Positions 8,549 to 18,622 of a DNA stretch of 64,000 bases are shown in pieces. Numbering within the stretch: the stretch's first letter is position 1; each line of letters begins with the position of its first letter. The stretch spans positions 5,133,001-5,197,000 of the forward strand of contig NZ_CP136336.1 in NCBI RefSeq assembly GCF_032681285.1. Direction: 5' to 3'. The notes beneath the pieces were generated by a model, which saw only the letters and a program-made list of their open reading frames with translations, searched no databases and was not told where the DNA came from. Source of the stretch: Piscinibacter gummiphilus. Lineage in GTDB: Bacteria > Pseudomonadota > Gammaproteobacteria > Burkholderiales > Burkholderiaceae_C. The position numbers were made by a program, and so were the translations under genes.

Positions 8549-10630
8549 ATGTACAACTCCACGTTCACCCTCCCCGCCGTTTCGGCCCGCCCGCGGCGCT
8601 GGCGCCGGGCGCTGCTGTGGGGGGCGCTGGTGGGGCTGCTGCTGGTCGCGCAGTCGCTGCTCGTGTGGCTCACGCTCGATTACGAGAACAACCGCGCGCA
8701 GGAGCAGGTCGACGCCGCCGCCGCCACCGCCATCGGCGACCTGCGCCACGCGCTCAGCAGCGACCTGCAGGACCTGCAGGCCCTCACCTGGAACAACCCG
8801 CCGCTGCTGCAATGGCGGGCCGACGCCGGCGACGTGCTGCGCGTGCGCCGCGAGCTGATGCGCATCGAACGCCGCGACGCGGCGATGCGCATCGAGTCGG
8901 TGGTGAGTTCGCCTTACCAGACGGCCCTCTTCACGCAGATCCCGCGCGACCGCATGGACTTCGAAGCCCAGCTCGCCTGCGCGAATGCGCAGCGCCAGGC
9001 AGGCCCGTCGTACTCTCGCAGCTACTTCGTGCCGCTGCCGGGCGGCATGGGCCTCGAAGTGGTCGACGTGTGCCTGCCCTCGCAGGCCGCAGGCGAGATC
9101 ACCGGCTACCTCGTCGGCACCTTCTCGCTCACCACGCTGTTGAGTGACGTGGTCAGCACCGACGTCACGCGCAAGCACGAGCTGTCGTTCGTGGAAGGCG
9201 ACGGCACCCGGCTCGCCCGCGCCGGCCTGCCGCGCGGCACCGGCGTCTTCCGCAGCGACCGTGTGCTCGACCTGCCCGGCCTCACCCTGCAACTGCGGCT
9301 CGACAGCGGCAAAGGCCGCGCCCGCCTCATCCCCAACCTCACCATTGCCCTGGTGCTGAGCCTCTCGCTCGCCCTCGGCGGGGTGGTGCTGCTCCTGGCA
9401 CGCGACGTGCGCCGCCGCGCCGAGGCCGAAACCGCGCTCGCCGAAGCCCTTGCGGTGCGCAAGGCGATGGAGGACTCGCTCATCACCGGCCTGCGTGCTC
9501 GTGACCTGCAAGGCCGCATCACCTACGTGAACCCCGCCTTCTGCAACATGGTCGGCTTCACGGCGCAAGAGCTGATCGGCCAGGCCACGCCGCCCTACTG
9601 GCCGCCCGAACACGTGCAGGAGTACACCGCGCGACAGCAGGTGCGCCTGACCGGCAGCACGCCGCCCCCGGCGGAAGGCCACGAGACCGTCTTCATGCGC
9701 AAGAACGGCGAGCGTTTCGCCGTGATGATCTTCGAGGCGCCGCTGGTCGACGGTCAGGGCCACCACACCGGCTGGATGAGCACCGCACTCGACGTGAGCG
9801 CCCAGCGCCGCGTGGAAGAGATCTCGCGCCAGCAGCAAGAGCGCCTGCAGGCCACCGCGCGCCTGGCCACCGTCGGCGAGATGGCCTCGCTGCTGAGCCA
9901 CGAGCTCAACCAGCCGCTCGCCGCCATCGCGAGCTACGCCACCGGCTCGCTCAACCTGATGAACGACGAGCAGCAGGCCGCCAGCCCGGAAACGCAATCG
10001 CTGCTGCGCCAGGCCGCCCAGCGCATCGCCGAGCAGGCCGAGCGTGCCGGCCGCGTCATCAAGAGCGTGCACGACTTCGTGCGCCGCCGCGAGCAGGCGC
10101 GCGAGGTGCTTCGGGTCGACGACCTGATCGAATCGGTGATGCCGCTCGTGCGGCTGCAGGCCCGCAAGAGCGGCGCACGCATCGAGGTCGACCTGCCCAC
10201 GCCGCTGCCGCGCGTGGAATGCGACCGCACCATGCTCGAACAGGTGCTGCTCAACCTCACCCGCAACGGCATCCAGGCGATGGAGACCACCACGCCCCTG
10301 CCCAAGCGCGAGCTGCTGATCCGCGTGCGGCACACGCACGAGCGCTGGGTCACCTTCAGCGTCATCGACCACGGCCGCGGCGTCGCGCCCGACGTGGCCC
10401 AGCGCCTCTTCACCCCCTTCTTCACCACGCGCGCCGAAGGCATGGGCCTGGGCCTGAGCCTGTGCCGCACGGTGATCGAGCAACACGGGGGCGTGCTCGA
10501 CTTCCAGAACCTGCCCGCCCCGGCCGACAGCCCCCACCGCGCCGGAGGCGCAGAATTCCGTTTCACACTGCCGGCCGCGCCCACGGGCCATGCCGCATCG
10601 AAGGCCAGCATCACCGAACGAGCCTCCTGA
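8549..10630 (+). CDS. membrane PAS sensor histidine kinase, DctS-like
   Basis: The 693-residue kinase has two membrane segments (about 21-43 and 258-282) enclosing a periplasmic sensor domain, as in C4-dicarboxylate and related sensors. A PAS domain (about 315-430) and a HisKA/HATPase module follow. The phospho-acceptor is His451 in LLSHELNQPLAAI; the ATP lid includes DHGRGVAPD and GMGLGLSLCRTVIEQHGG. ATG at 8549 is chosen because it places the first membrane segment about 20 residues from the N terminus. The response regulator gene starts 13 bases downstream. Divergence from maeB suggests, but does not prove, a dicarboxylate or organic-acid signal. Confidence 0.85.
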   Translation: MYNSTFTLPAVSARPRRWRRALLWGALVGLLLVAQSLLVWLTLDYENNRAQEQVDAAAATAIGDLRHALSSDLQDLQALTWNNPPLLQWRADAGDVLRVRRELMRIERRDAAMRIESVVSSPYQTALFTQIPRDRMDFEAQLACANAQRQAGPSYSRSYFVPLPGGMGLEVVDVCLPSQAAGEITGYLVGTFSLTTLLSDVVSTDVTRKHELSFVEGDGTRLARAGLPRGTGVFRSDRVLDLPGLTLQLRLDSGKGRARLIPNLTIALVLSLSLALGGVVLLLARDVRRRAEAETALAEALAVRKAMEDSLITGLRARDLQGRITYVNPAFCNMVGFTAQELIGQATPPYWPPEHVQEYTARQQVRLTGSTPPPAEGHETVFMRKNGERFAVMIFEAPLVDGQGHHTGWMSTALDVSAQRRVEEISRQQQERLQATARLATVGEMASLLSHELNQPLAAIASYATGSLNLMNDEQQAASPETQSLLRQAAQRIAEQAERAGRVIKSVHDFVRRREQAREVLRVDDLIESVMPLVRLQARKSGARIEVDLPTPLPRVECDRTMLEQVLLNLTRNGIQAMETTTPLPKRELLIRVRHTHERWVTFSVIDHGRGVAPDVAQRLFTPFFTTRAEGMGLGLSLCRTVIEQHGGVLDFQNLPAPADSPHRAGGAEFRFTLPAAPTGHAASKASITERAS

Positions 10631-10643
10631 AAGCGAACCCCCG

Positions 10644-11339
10644 ATGGATGCCAACCCCAACCTGCAGATGGGCCTGCCAATGGTCTACCTGGTCGACGAC
10701 GAAGACGTCGTGCGCGATGCGCTGGCCTGGCTGCTGCGCACACGGCGCCTGCTCTCCGAAGGGTTCGCGAGCGCCGAAGCCTTCGAGGTGATGCTGACCT
10801 CGCGCATCGGCCCGCCCGGGGCCGGCGCCGGTGGCACGGCCCACTGGCCGGTCGCCCCGAGCTGCGTGCTGCTCGACGTGCGCATGCCCGGTACCAGCGG
10901 CCTGGTGCTCTTCGAGCGACTGATCGAACGCGGGCTGCTCTCGCTGATGCCGGTGATCTTCCTCACCGGCCACGGCGACGTGCCCACCGCCGTGGCCGCC
11001 GTCAAGCGCGGCGCCTTCGACTTCGTCGAAAAACCTTTTTCCGACAACGCGCTCGTCGACCGTGTCGAGCAGGCCCTGCAGGCCAGCACCGAGGCGCTCC
11101 TGAAGCGCCGCGACGAGACCAGCGTGCGCCGCCGCCTGGCCGATCTCACCGAGCGCGAGCGCGATGTGATGCAGCTCGTGATCGACGGCCTGGCCAACAA
11201 GCTGATCGCCGACCAGCTCAACATCAGCGTGCGCACGGTGGAAGTGCACCGCGCCCGCGTCTTCGAGAAGATGGACGTGAAGTCGGCCGTCGAGCTGACC
11301 AACCTGCTGCGCACGCTGCGTCCGGACGGCGGCCGATAA
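10644..11339 (+). CDS. LuxR/FixJ-type response regulator, DctR-like
   Basis: The 231-residue regulator has an N-terminal receiver domain and a C-terminal LuxR-type helix-turn-helix (about 165-215, LTERERDVMQLV and RTVEVHRARVFEKM). The phosphorylatable residue is Asp78 in LLDVRMPGTSG, and the LTGHGDVPTAV and FVEKPF motifs are intact. Asp78 sits some 20 residues later than usual because a Gly/Ala/Pro-rich insertion (about residues 52-70) lies before the phosphorylation-site strand. ATG at 10644 fits the VYLVDDE start of the receiver. It is surely the partner of the kinase 13 bases upstream. Confidence 0.88.
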   Translation: MDANPNLQMGLPMVYLVDDEDVVRDALAWLLRTRRLLSEGFASAEAFEVMLTSRIGPPGAGAGGTAHWPVAPSCVLLDVRMPGTSGLVLFERLIERGLLSLMPVIFLTGHGDVPTAVAAVKRGAFDFVEKPFSDNALVDRVEQALQASTEALLKRRDETSVRRRLADLTERERDVMQLVIDGLANKLIADQLNISVRTVEVHRARVFEKMDVKSAVELTNLLRTLRPDGGR

Positions 11340-11368
11340 TCGCGGCCCGCCCTCCCACGAGCTGCCCC

Positions 11369-12343
11369 GTGCCCACGCCTTCCACGCCTCTCGGCGAGTT
11401 CGACCTCATCGGCAAGTACTTCACGCGGCCGGTGCAGCGGGTGGCCCTCGGCGTGGGTGACGACTGCGCGCTCCTCCAGCCCGCGCCCGGCATGCAGCTC
11501 GCCGTCAGCAGCGACATGCTGGTCGAGGGCCGGCATTTCCTCTCGACCGTGGCACCCGAGCGTCTCGGCCACAAGGCGCTGGCGGTCAACCTCAGCGACC
11601 TCGCCGCCTGTGGCGCGCGGCCGCTGGCCTTCACCCTGGCCCTCTCGATGCCGCGCGTCGACGAACGGTTCCTCGAGGGTTTCTCTCGCGGCCTCTTTGC
11701 GCTCGCCGAGGCCCACGGCTGCGAGCTGGCCGGGGGCGACACGACCCAGGGCCCGCTCAACATCTGCATCACCGTCTTCGGCGAAGTGCCGCCCGGCCAG
11801 GCCCTGCTGCGCAGCGGCGCGCGGGCCGGTGACGACGTCTACGTGAGCGGCACGGTGGGCGATGCGAGATTGGCACTCGAGGCCTTCCGCGGCACCGTGG
11901 CGCTGGCGGGCGATCATTTCGAGCAGGCCCGCGTGGCGATGGAGCAGCCGCAGCCCCGCGTGGCGCTCGGTCTCGCGCTGCGTGGCATCGCCAGCAGCGC
12001 AATCGACGTGTCCGACGGCCTGCTAGGCGACCTGCGCCACATCCTGCAGCGCTCGAACGTCGGCGCCACGCTCGAGGTCGACCGCCTGCCGCGCACCGCC
12101 GTGCTGGCCGCCCAGCCGCTGGCCCTGCAACGCGAATGCACGCTGGCCGGCGGCGACGACTACGAGCTCGTGTTCACCGCCGCGCCCGCCCAGGCCGAAG
12201 CCGTGCAGGCCGCCGCGCGGCAGGCCGCCACGCCCGTGACGCGCATCGGCCGCATCGAGGCCGGCTCGGTGCTCGTGCTCGTCGACGCACAAGGCCAGAC
12301 GGTCGCCGACCACTTCGGCTCCTTCGACCATTTCAAGTCATGA
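11369..12343 (+). CDS. thiL: thiamine-monophosphate kinase ThiL
   Basis: ThiL phosphorylates thiamine monophosphate to the active cofactor thiamine diphosphate. The 324-residue product shows the family opening GEFDLIGKYF, the metal/ATP region VGDDCALL, SSDMLVEGRHF and AVNLSDLAA, then ELAGGDTTQGP and IDVSDGLLGDL. The start is GTG at 11369. It begins a run of four genes joined by 4-base overlaps (thiL-pgpA-pncC-hydroxyacid dehydrogenase). The thiL-pgpA pairing is common in proteobacteria. Confidence 0.95.
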   Translation: MPTPSTPLGEFDLIGKYFTRPVQRVALGVGDDCALLQPAPGMQLAVSSDMLVEGRHFLSTVAPERLGHKALAVNLSDLAACGARPLAFTLALSMPRVDERFLEGFSRGLFALAEAHGCELAGGDTTQGPLNICITVFGEVPPGQALLRSGARAGDDVYVSGTVGDARLALEAFRGTVALAGDHFEQARVAMEQPQPRVALGLALRGIASSAIDVSDGLLGDLRHILQRSNVGATLEVDRLPRTAVLAAQPLALQRECTLAGGDDYELVFTAAPAQAEAVQAAARQAATPVTRIGRIEAGSVLVLVDAQGQTVADHFGSFDHFKS

Positions 12344-12894
12344 CCCCGGCCGACCCTGCCCTCAACCCGCCGCTGCAACCGGCGCCGCTCAAGCCCACCG
12401 CGCGCTTCATGCTGCGCCACCCGGCGCACGTGATCGCGCTCGGCTTCGGCAGCGGCCTCTCGCCGGTGGCGCCCGGTACCGTCGGCACGCTGTGGGCCTG
12501 GCTCGCGTTCCTCGTGATGCAGCCGCACCTGAGCGACCTGCAGTGGGCGCTGGTGCTCGGCGTGGGCACGCTCGTGGGCTGGTGGGCCGGCACCGTCACC
12601 GCACGCCACCTGCACACCGCCGACCCGAGCGCCGTGGTGTGGGACGAAGTCATCGCCTTCTGGGCCGTGCTGTGGCTCGTGATGCCCGCCGGGCTGTGGG
12701 GCCAGGTCGCCGCGTTCGCGCTCTTTCGCTTCTTCGATGCCGTCAAGCCCGGCCCCGTGGCCTGGGCCGACGGTCTCTTCAAGGGCAAGCGCGGCGCGCC
12801 CATCGGCTGGGGCCAGGGCTTCGGCATCCTGTTCGACGACCTGGTCGCGGCGCTCTGCACGCTGCTCGTGATCGCGCTGTGGAGGTGGGTGTGA
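12340..12894 (+). CDS. pgpA: phosphatidylglycerophosphatase A
   Basis: PgpA removes the phosphate from phosphatidylglycerophosphate to give phosphatidylglycerol at the inner membrane. The 184-residue product has the family segments GFGSGLSPVAPGTVGTLWA, VVWDEVIAFW and RFFDAVKPGPV, with several hydrophobic helices. The ATG at 12340 overlaps the thiL stop (ATGA), indicating translational coupling. Confidence 0.93.
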   Translation: MTPADPALNPPLQPAPLKPTARFMLRHPAHVIALGFGSGLSPVAPGTVGTLWAWLAFLVMQPHLSDLQWALVLGVGTLVGWWAGTVTARHLHTADPSAVVWDEVIAFWAVLWLVMPAGLWGQVAAFALFRFFDAVKPGPVAWADGLFKGKRGAPIGWGQGFGILFDDLVAALCTLLVIALWRWV

Positions 12895-13385
12895 GCCACG
12901 CACTCTCCCGTTGGGACGAGGCCGTCGCCACGCTCGCGCAAGCGCTGCGGGCGAAGGGCTGGCACCTCGCCACGGCCGAGTCGTGCACCGGCGGCCTCAT
13001 CGCCGCGGCCTGCACCTCGGTCGCGGGCTCGAGCGACTGGTTCGAACGCGGCTTCGTCACCTACTCCAACGAGGCCAAGACGGAGCTGGTCGGCGTGCCG
13101 GCCGCGCTCATCGCCCAGCACGGCGCCGTCAGTGCCGAGGTGGCGCGTGCGATGGCCGACGGCGCGCTCGCGCAGGCGCGTGTCGACCTCGCGGTGGCGG
13201 TCACCGGCATCGCCGGCCCCGGCGGCGCCACGCCGGGCAAGCCGGTCGGCACCGTGTGGATGGCGGTCGCGCGGCGCGGCGCCACCACGCAGCCCGTGCT
13301 GCTGCAACTCGACGGCTCGCGCAGCGACGTGCGCGAGCAGACGGTCGACGCCGCCCTGGCTGCCCTGCTCCACGCCGCACGATGA
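12891..13385 (+). CDS. pncC: nicotinamide-nucleotide amidohydrolase PncC (CinA C-terminal domain)
   Basis: PncC deamidates nicotinamide mononucleotide to nicotinate mononucleotide in pyridine-nucleotide recycling. The 164-residue stand-alone CinA-C domain carries ATAESCTGGLIAA with the catalytic serine, FVTYSNEAKTELVGV, and VAVTGIAGPGGATPGKPVGTV. The start is GTG at 12891 overlapping the pgpA stop (GTGA). It lacks the N-terminal CinA domain, as is normal for PncC. Confidence 0.93.
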   Translation: MSHALSRWDEAVATLAQALRAKGWHLATAESCTGGLIAAACTSVAGSSDWFERGFVTYSNEAKTELVGVPAALIAQHGAVSAEVARAMADGALAQARVDLAVAVTGIAGPGGATPGKPVGTVWMAVARRGATTQPVLLQLDGSRSDVREQTVDAALAALLHAAR

Positions 13386-14317
13386 GCCTGCTGCTCGCCA
13401 CCGACTTCGCGCCCGACACCCTGTCGGCCTGGGCCGAACAGTTGCGCACCGCCTTGCCCGGCGTGCCCGTGCTCACCGAGCGCAACCCCACCACCGACGG
13501 CGACGTCACGATGGCGCTCGTCGCCAACCCGCCGGCCGGCGCCTTGAGCGGCCTGCCGCGCCTGGGCTTCATCCAGTCGATGTGGGCCGGCGTCGACAAG
13601 CTGCTGCGCGACGACACCCTGCCGGCCGAGGTGCCGCTGGCCCGCATGGTCGACCCGGCCATGAGCGCCGCGATGGCCGAGACGGCGCTCTGGGCCGTGC
13701 TCAGCCTGCACCGCGACTACTTCCGCTATGCCGAGCAGCAGCGTGCCGGTGTGTGGCAGCAGTTGCCGCAGCGGCGCGCCGATGACGTGCACGTGGCCGT
13801 GCTGGGCCTGGGCGAGATGGGCCGCGCCGTGGCGTTGCGCCTGGCCGGCAATGGCTACTTCGTGAGCGGCTGGAGCCGCCGCCAGCGCGTCATGGTCGGG
13901 GTGGACACCTGCTACGGCGACGCCGCGCTGGCCGACCTGCTGCGCACGGCCGACGTCGTGATCAACCTGCTCCCGCTCACGGTGCGCACACATTCGCTCT
14001 TCGACGAACGCCGCTTCTCGCAGATGAAACGCGGCGCCGGTTTCGTGAACCTGGCACGCGGCCAGCACGTGGTGGAAGCGGCGCTGCTGGCCGCGCTCGA
14101 CAACGGCCGCATCGGGCGTGCGGTGCTCGACGTCTTCCACACCGAGCCGCTGCCGCCGAACCACCGCTTCTGGGTGCACCCGCAGGTGACGCTGCTGCCG
14201 CATGCAGCAGCCTTGACCGACCTCACGAGTGCGACCGCCATCGCGGTCGCCAACCTCAACGCCTTCCGCGAAGGGCGGCCGGTGTCCCACCTCGTGGACC
14301 GGACGCGCGGCTACTAG
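13382..14317 (+). CDS. D-isomer-specific 2-hydroxyacid dehydrogenase, glyoxylate/hydroxypyruvate reductase A-like
   Basis: The 311-residue protein is a 2-hydroxyacid dehydrogenase closest in layout to GhrA, which reduces glyoxylate and hydroxypyruvate with NADPH. It has the nucleotide-binding VLGLGEMGRAVALRL (about 140-155), NLARGQHVVE with the conserved arginine, a conserved glutamate in VFHTEPL, and the catalytic histidine in LLPHAAALTD. ATG at 13382 overlaps the pncC stop, so it is the last gene of the thiL operon. Its stop overlaps the end of the convergent holA gene. The true substrate is inferred from family only. Confidence 0.85.
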   Translation: MSLLLATDFAPDTLSAWAEQLRTALPGVPVLTERNPTTDGDVTMALVANPPAGALSGLPRLGFIQSMWAGVDKLLRDDTLPAEVPLARMVDPAMSAAMAETALWAVLSLHRDYFRYAEQQRAGVWQQLPQRRADDVHVAVLGLGEMGRAVALRLAGNGYFVSGWSRRQRVMVGVDTCYGDAALADLLRTADVVINLLPLTVRTHSLFDERRFSQMKRGAGFVNLARGQHVVEAALLAALDNGRIGRAVLDVFHTEPLPPNHRFWVHPQVTLLPHAAALTDLTSATAIAVANLNAFREGRPVSHLVDRTRGY

Positions 14318-15396
14318 GCCGTCAACGCCAGCCGAACGGTCTTGCGCGGGCCACCGCCGGCCGTCCACTGCACCAGCATCAGCACCAGCCGCTTCAGGCC
14401 TTCCCAGGCATCGAGCGGCCAGTCGGGGTGCTTGAGGCCCTTGGCGAGCCCGTCGCAGATCTGCGCGGCTTCGACCAGCTGCGCCAGCGCGTTGTCGGTG
14501 AGCAGCGGCACGGCGCGTTCGAAGAGGCGCTCCTTCGCGCCCCACACCCGCGCTTCGCGCAGCGCCATCGGCAAGGGCTTGCCGTGGTTCATCGCATCGC
14601 GCACGCGCTTGAGCGAGAGGATGTCGTTGGCGAGCGTCCAGTGCACGAGCACCGCCGCTTCGCCCTCGGCCTGCAGGCCATCGAGCATGCGCAGCGCACG
14701 CGTGGCCTGGCCGGCGAGCACCGCCTCGCCGAGCTTGAAGACGTCGTAGCGCGCCACGTTGAGCACGGCCGCCTCGATCTGCTCGAAGCTCAGCTCGCCG
14801 GCGGGGTAGAGCAAGGCAAGCTTCTGGATCTCCTGGTGCGCCGCGAGCAGGTTGCCTTCGACACGGTCGGCGAAGAAAGCCAGCGCCTGCTGCCCGGCCT
14901 CGCCGCCCTGCACCCGCTGGCCTTGCGCGGCCAGGCGCTGCGCGATCCACGCCGGCAGGGCCTTGCGTTCGATGGCGAACACCGGCACCGATACTCCCGC
15001 GCCATCGAGCGCGGTGAACCAGGCGCTCGACTGCTGCGTGCGGTCGAGCTTCGGCAGCGTGACGATGGTGACCACGTCGTCGCTCAAGGTCTCGCAGTAG
15101 CGCTGCAGGGCGTCGGAGCCGTCCTTGCCCGGCTTGCCCGAGGGGATGCGGATCTCGATCAGCTGCTTGTCAGCGAAAAGGCTCATTGCCTGCGAGGCGC
15201 CGAGCAGTCCGCTCCAGTCGAAATGGGCGCCGGCCACGGTGTGCACCTGGCGCTCGGTGTGGCCGGCCGCACGGGCCGCGGCGCGGATGGCGTCGGCGGC
15301 TTCCTGTGCGAGCAGCGGCTCGTCGCCGTAGACGACGTAGAGCGGGCGCAACCCTTTGGCGAGATGGGCGGAGAGCTGGTCGGCGCGTACCTGCAT
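14314..15396 (-). CDS. holA: DNA polymerase III subunit delta
   Basis: HolA is the wrench subunit of the clamp loader that opens the beta sliding clamp. The 360-residue product has the family start (LYVVYGDEPLLAQEAADAI), the clamp-binding region near LLGASQAMSLFADKQLIEI, and the C-terminal collar domain. It is the third gene of leuS-lptE-holA, 5 bases after lptE, and its last bases overlap the end of the convergent dehydrogenase gene. Confidence 0.95.
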   Translation of the reverse strand: MQVRADQLSAHLAKGLRPLYVVYGDEPLLAQEAADAIRAAARAAGHTERQVHTVAGAHFDWSGLLGASQAMSLFADKQLIEIRIPSGKPGKDGSDALQRYCETLSDDVVTIVTLPKLDRTQQSSAWFTALDGAGVSVPVFAIERKALPAWIAQRLAAQGQRVQGGEAGQQALAFFADRVEGNLLAAHQEIQKLALLYPAGELSFEQIEAAVLNVARYDVFKLGEAVLAGQATRALRMLDGLQAEGEAAVLVHWTLANDILSLKRVRDAMNHGKPLPMALREARVWGAKERLFERAVPLLTDNALAQLVEAAQICDGLAKGLKHPDWPLDAWEGLKRLVLMLVQWTAGGGPRKTVRLALTA

Positions 15397-15409
15397 GACG
15401 CTGGATTCT

Positions 15410-15904
15410 CTACAAGCTCTTCACGGCTGCCAACCGGCGCAGCACCTGATTCGCGATGTCGCTCTGCATCGCGCGATAGAGCATCTCTTCTTCCTGCTCC
15501 TTGCCCAGCGCGTCACGCTCGTTGTAGGTCATGTCGCGCGTCAGGGCGATCGCGGTCGACGGGATCAGCTCCTTGCCCGCCAGGGTCTTGACGCGGAATT
15601 GCAGATGCAGACGCAGCTGCACTTCACGCACCTGGCCGGCCGTGGTGGAGACCACCACGCCCTTGTCGCGCTTGTCGGTCTGCGTGTCGAAGATGACCTC
15701 GGCCTGCGTGGGCACCTCCACCACGCGGGTGGTGGTGCTGGTGGCGATCTGCCGACGCAGCTCTTCGGCGAGCGGCGAGTGCGGCTTGAAGCCGGACAGG
15801 TAGACCGTCTTGAAGCTCAGCTCGGGCGCACGGCGCAGCTGGAAGCCGCAACCGGCGACGAGCGCTGCGGCGCCCAGGACGAACGAGCGACGGAGAGCGG
15901 TCAC
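15410..15904 (-). CDS. lptE: LPS-assembly lipoprotein LptE
   Basis: LptE is the lipoprotein plug of the LptD barrel and is required for LPS insertion. The 164-residue product has a short signal peptide with a lipobox (LVAGC, acylation at about Cys19), the GCGFQLR start typical of LptE, and the [19 protein letters not shown] region. The start is the GTG at 15904, overlapping the leuS stop (GTGA). The order leuS-lptE-holA is the standard proteobacterial context and supports the call despite the low sequence conservation of LptE. Confidence 0.93.
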   Translation of the reverse strand: MTALRRSFVLGAAALVAGCGFQLRRAPELSFKTVYLSGFKPHSPLAEELRRQIATSTTTRVVEVPTQAEVIFDTQTDKRDKGVVVSTTAGQVREVQLRLHLQFRVKTLAGKELIPSTAIALTRDMTYNERDALGKEQEEEMLYRAMQSDIANQVLRRLAAVKSL

Positions 15905-18516
15905 CCCACCACCACGTTCACCAGGCGACCCGGCACGATGATGATCTTCTTCGGCGACTTGCCCTCGGCGAACTTGATGAAGTCCGGGTTCGCGAGCGCC
16001 GTGGCTTCGATCGCCGCCTTGTCGGCCGCCGCCGGCACCTTGATGGCGCCGCGCAACTTGCCGTTGACCTGCAGCATCAGCTCGATCTCGTCCTGCACCA
16101 ACGCACCCTCGTCGACCTGCGGCCACGGTGCGTCGAGCAGGTCGCCGTGCACGGTGGCGTAGCCGAGGTCTTGCCACAGGTGCCAGGTGATGTGCGGGCA
16201 GGCCGGGTACAGCGCGCGCAGCAGGATGCCGAAGGCCTCGCGGATCACCGCGGGGGCGCCGACCTTGAAACCTTCGAGCGCGTTGAGCAGCTTCATCGCA
16301 CCGGAGACCACGGTGTTGTACTGCATGCGCTCGTAGTCGTAGCTGATCTGCTTGAGCACCGTGTGCACCTCGCGGCGCAGCGCCTTCGCCTCGGGGCCGT
16401 CGCTGCCGGTGGTGTCGCCGGTGGCGCGCAGGGCCTCGGCATTCTTCTGCGCGTAGTTCCACACGCGGCGCAGGAAGCGGTGGGCACCGTCGACGCCGGC
16501 GTCGTTCCACTCCAGCGTCTGCTCGGGCGGCGAGGCGAACATGACGAACAAGCGCGCGGTGTCGGCGCCGTAACGCTCGATCAGGTCCTGCGGGTCGACG
16601 CCGTTGTTCTTGGACTTGGACATGGTCGTCCAGCCTTCATACGTCACCGGCTTGCCGTCGGCCTTGAGCGTGGCCGAGAGCACGTGCGCGTGTTCGTCGC
16701 GCACGATGTCGAGCTCGTGGGCCCAGTAGTAGTCCTTGCCGCTGTCGGTGCGCGAGAAGGCTTCGTTGAGCACCATGCCCTGCGTGAGCAGCTTGGTGAA
16801 GGGCTCGTCGACCTTCACGAGGCCCAGGTCGCGCATCACCTTGGTCCAGAAGCGCGCGTACAAGAGGTGCAGGATCGCGTGCTCGATGCCGCCGATGTAC
16901 TGGTCCATCGGCATCCAGTACTGCGTGCCGGCACCGACCATGGCCTTGTCATTCTTCGCGTCGCAGTAGCGCATGAAGTACCACGAGCTGTCGACGAAGG
17001 TGTCCATCGTGTCGGTCTCGCGGCGTGCGGGCTTGCCGCAGACCGGGCACTTGCATGCGAGGAAGGCCTCGTTCTTGTTCAGCGGGTTGCCGCTGCCATC
17101 GGGCACCACGTCTTCGGGCAGCACGACCGGCAGGTCGCGCTCGGGCACCGGCACCGGGCCGTGTTCGTCGCAGTGGATGATGGGGATCGGCGTGCCCCAG
17201 TAGCGCTGGCGGCTGATGCCCCAGTCGCGCAGGCGCCAGGTGGTCTTCTTCTCGCCCAGGCCCTTGGCGTGGAGCGCCTTGGCCACGGCGTTCACCGCGT
17301 CCTGGTATTTCAGGCCGCTGAAGTTGTCGGAGTTGATGGTCACGCCGCGCTGCTTGTCGGCGTACCACTCCTGCCAGTGGTCGTAGCTGTAGTGCTCTCC
17401 ATCGACGTGCACGACTTCGAGGATGTCGATGCCGTATTTCTTGGCGAAGGCGAAGTCACGCTCGTCGTGTGCGGGCACGCCCATCACCGCGCCGTCGCCG
17501 TAGCTCATCAGCACGTAGTTGCCCACCCACACCGGCACCGCTTCGCCGGTGATGGGGTGCGAGACGGTCAGGCCCGTGGGCACGCCCTTCTTCTCTTGCG
17601 TGGCCAGCTCGGCTTCGGTCGTGCCGCCGGTCTTGCACTCTTCGATGAAGGCGGCGACCGCAGGGTTGGCTTTCGCGGCATGCGCGGCGAGCGGGTGCTC
17701 GGGTGCCACGGCGGCGAAGGTCACGCCCATGATGGTGTCGGCGCGCGTGGTGAAGACGTAGAGCTTGCCGTCCTGGATCAGCTTGCCGTCACTGCCGGCG
17801 ATGCTGTGGGTGAAGGCGAAGCGCACGCCTTCGCTCTTGCCGATCCAGTTCTCCTGCATCAGCTTCACGCGCTCGGGCCAGCCGGGCAGCTTGTGCGTCA
17901 CGTGGTCCAGCAGCTCTTCGGCGTACTTCGTGATGTTGAGGTAGTAGCCGGGGATCTCGCGCTTCTCGACCACCGCGCCGGAGCGCCAGCCCTTGCCGTC
18001 GATCACCTGCTCGTTGGCGAGCACGGTCTGGTCGACCGGGTCCCAGTTCACCACCTGCGTGCGGCGCTCGGCGATGCCGGCCTTCAGCATCTTGAGGAAC
18101 AGCCACTGGTTCCAGCGGTAATAGTCGGGCGAGCAGGTGGCGACCTCACGGCTCCAGTCGATGGCCAGGCCCATCGCCTGCATCTGCCCCTTCATGTAGG
18201 CGATGTTGTCGTAGGTCCACTTGGCCGGCGGCACCTTGTTCTTGATGGCGGCGTTTTCCGCCGGCAGGCCGAAGGCGTCCCAGCCCATGGGCATCAGCAC
18301 GTTCATGCCCTTCATGCGCAGCTGGCGCGTGAGCATGTCGTTGATGGTGTAGTTGCGCACATGGCCCATGTGCAGCTTGCCGCTCGGGTAGGGCAGCATC
18401 GAGCAGGCGTAGAACTTCGGCTTGCTGGCGTCTTCGGTGACGCGGTAGGCGTCAGCGGCTTTCCAGGCGGCCTGGGCGGCACGCTCGATCTCGGTGGGCT
18501 TGAAGTCGGGGGTCAT
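15901..18516 (-). CDS. leuS: leucyl-tRNA synthetase
   Basis: LeuS charges tRNA-Leu. The 871-residue class Ia enzyme has the HIGH-type motif in [15 protein letters not shown] (about 42-57), an editing (CP1) domain, the zinc-type cysteine region [12 protein letters not shown], and the KMSKS-type motif as [12 protein letters not shown]. Length is normal. It heads the leuS-lptE-holA operon on the minus strand. Confidence 0.98.
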   Translation of the reverse strand: MTPDFKPTEIERAAQAAWKAADAYRVTEDASKPKFYACSMLPYPSGKLHMGHVRNYTINDMLTRQLRMKGMNVLMPMGWDAFGLPAENAAIKNKVPPAKWTYDNIAYMKGQMQAMGLAIDWSREVATCSPDYYRWNQWLFLKMLKAGIAERRTQVVNWDPVDQTVLANEQVIDGKGWRSGAVVEKREIPGYYLNITKYAEELLDHVTHKLPGWPERVKLMQENWIGKSEGVRFAFTHSIAGSDGKLIQDGKLYVFTTRADTIMGVTFAAVAPEHPLAAHAAKANPAVAAFIEECKTGGTTEAELATQEKKGVPTGLTVSHPITGEAVPVWVGNYVLMSYGDGAVMGVPAHDERDFAFAKKYGIDILEVVHVDGEHYSYDHWQEWYADKQRGVTINSDNFSGLKYQDAVNAVAKALHAKGLGEKKTTWRLRDWGISRQRYWGTPIPIIHCDEHGPVPVPERDLPVVLPEDVVPDGSGNPLNKNEAFLACKCPVCGKPARRETDTMDTFVDSSWYFMRYCDAKNDKAMVGAGTQYWMPMDQYIGGIEHAILHLLYARFWTKVMRDLGLVKVDEPFTKLLTQGMVLNEAFSRTDSGKDYYWAHELDIVRDEHAHVLSATLKADGKPVTYEGWTTMSKSKNNGVDPQDLIERYGADTARLFVMFASPPEQTLEWNDAGVDGAHRFLRRVWNYAQKNAEALRATGDTTGSDGPEAKALRREVHTVLKQISYDYERMQYNTVVSGAMKLLNALEGFKVGAPAVIREAFGILLRALYPACPHITWHLWQDLGYATVHGDLLDAPWPQVDEGALVQDEIELMLQVNGKLRGAIKVPAAADKAAIEATALANPDFIKFAEGKSPKKIIIVPGRLVNVVVG

Positions 18517-18584
18517 GGCTCGGGCTTCTCAGGCTCGTCTTCGTTGGACAGACGCACGAACGCCCGCCTCCTTTGGGGGACGGA

Positions 18585-18615
18585 ATTATAGGAAGCGACC
18601 CCGGCATGAGCCGGG
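18585..18615 (-). promoter_or_regulatory. hairpin after the GlcD-like gene and TATAAT box before leuS
   Basis: The 106-base gap between the GlcD-like gene and leuS holds a perfect 6-bp hairpin (CCCGGC 18600-18605, GCCGGG 18610-18615, loop ATGA) shortly after the upstream stop. A consensus TATAAT follows on the minus strand at 18590-18585, about 70 bases before the leuS ATG. No good -35 hexamer is visible at 17 bases, and the hairpin lacks a T run, so both parts are tentative. Confidence 0.4.
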
Positions 18616-18622
18616 TAGGTGC

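Noticed and set aside
16147..18591. 814-codon open frame on the plus strand opposite leuS
   Set aside because: Antisense to an unmistakable leucyl-tRNA synthetase; composition is His/Val/Arg/Gly-rich without motif.
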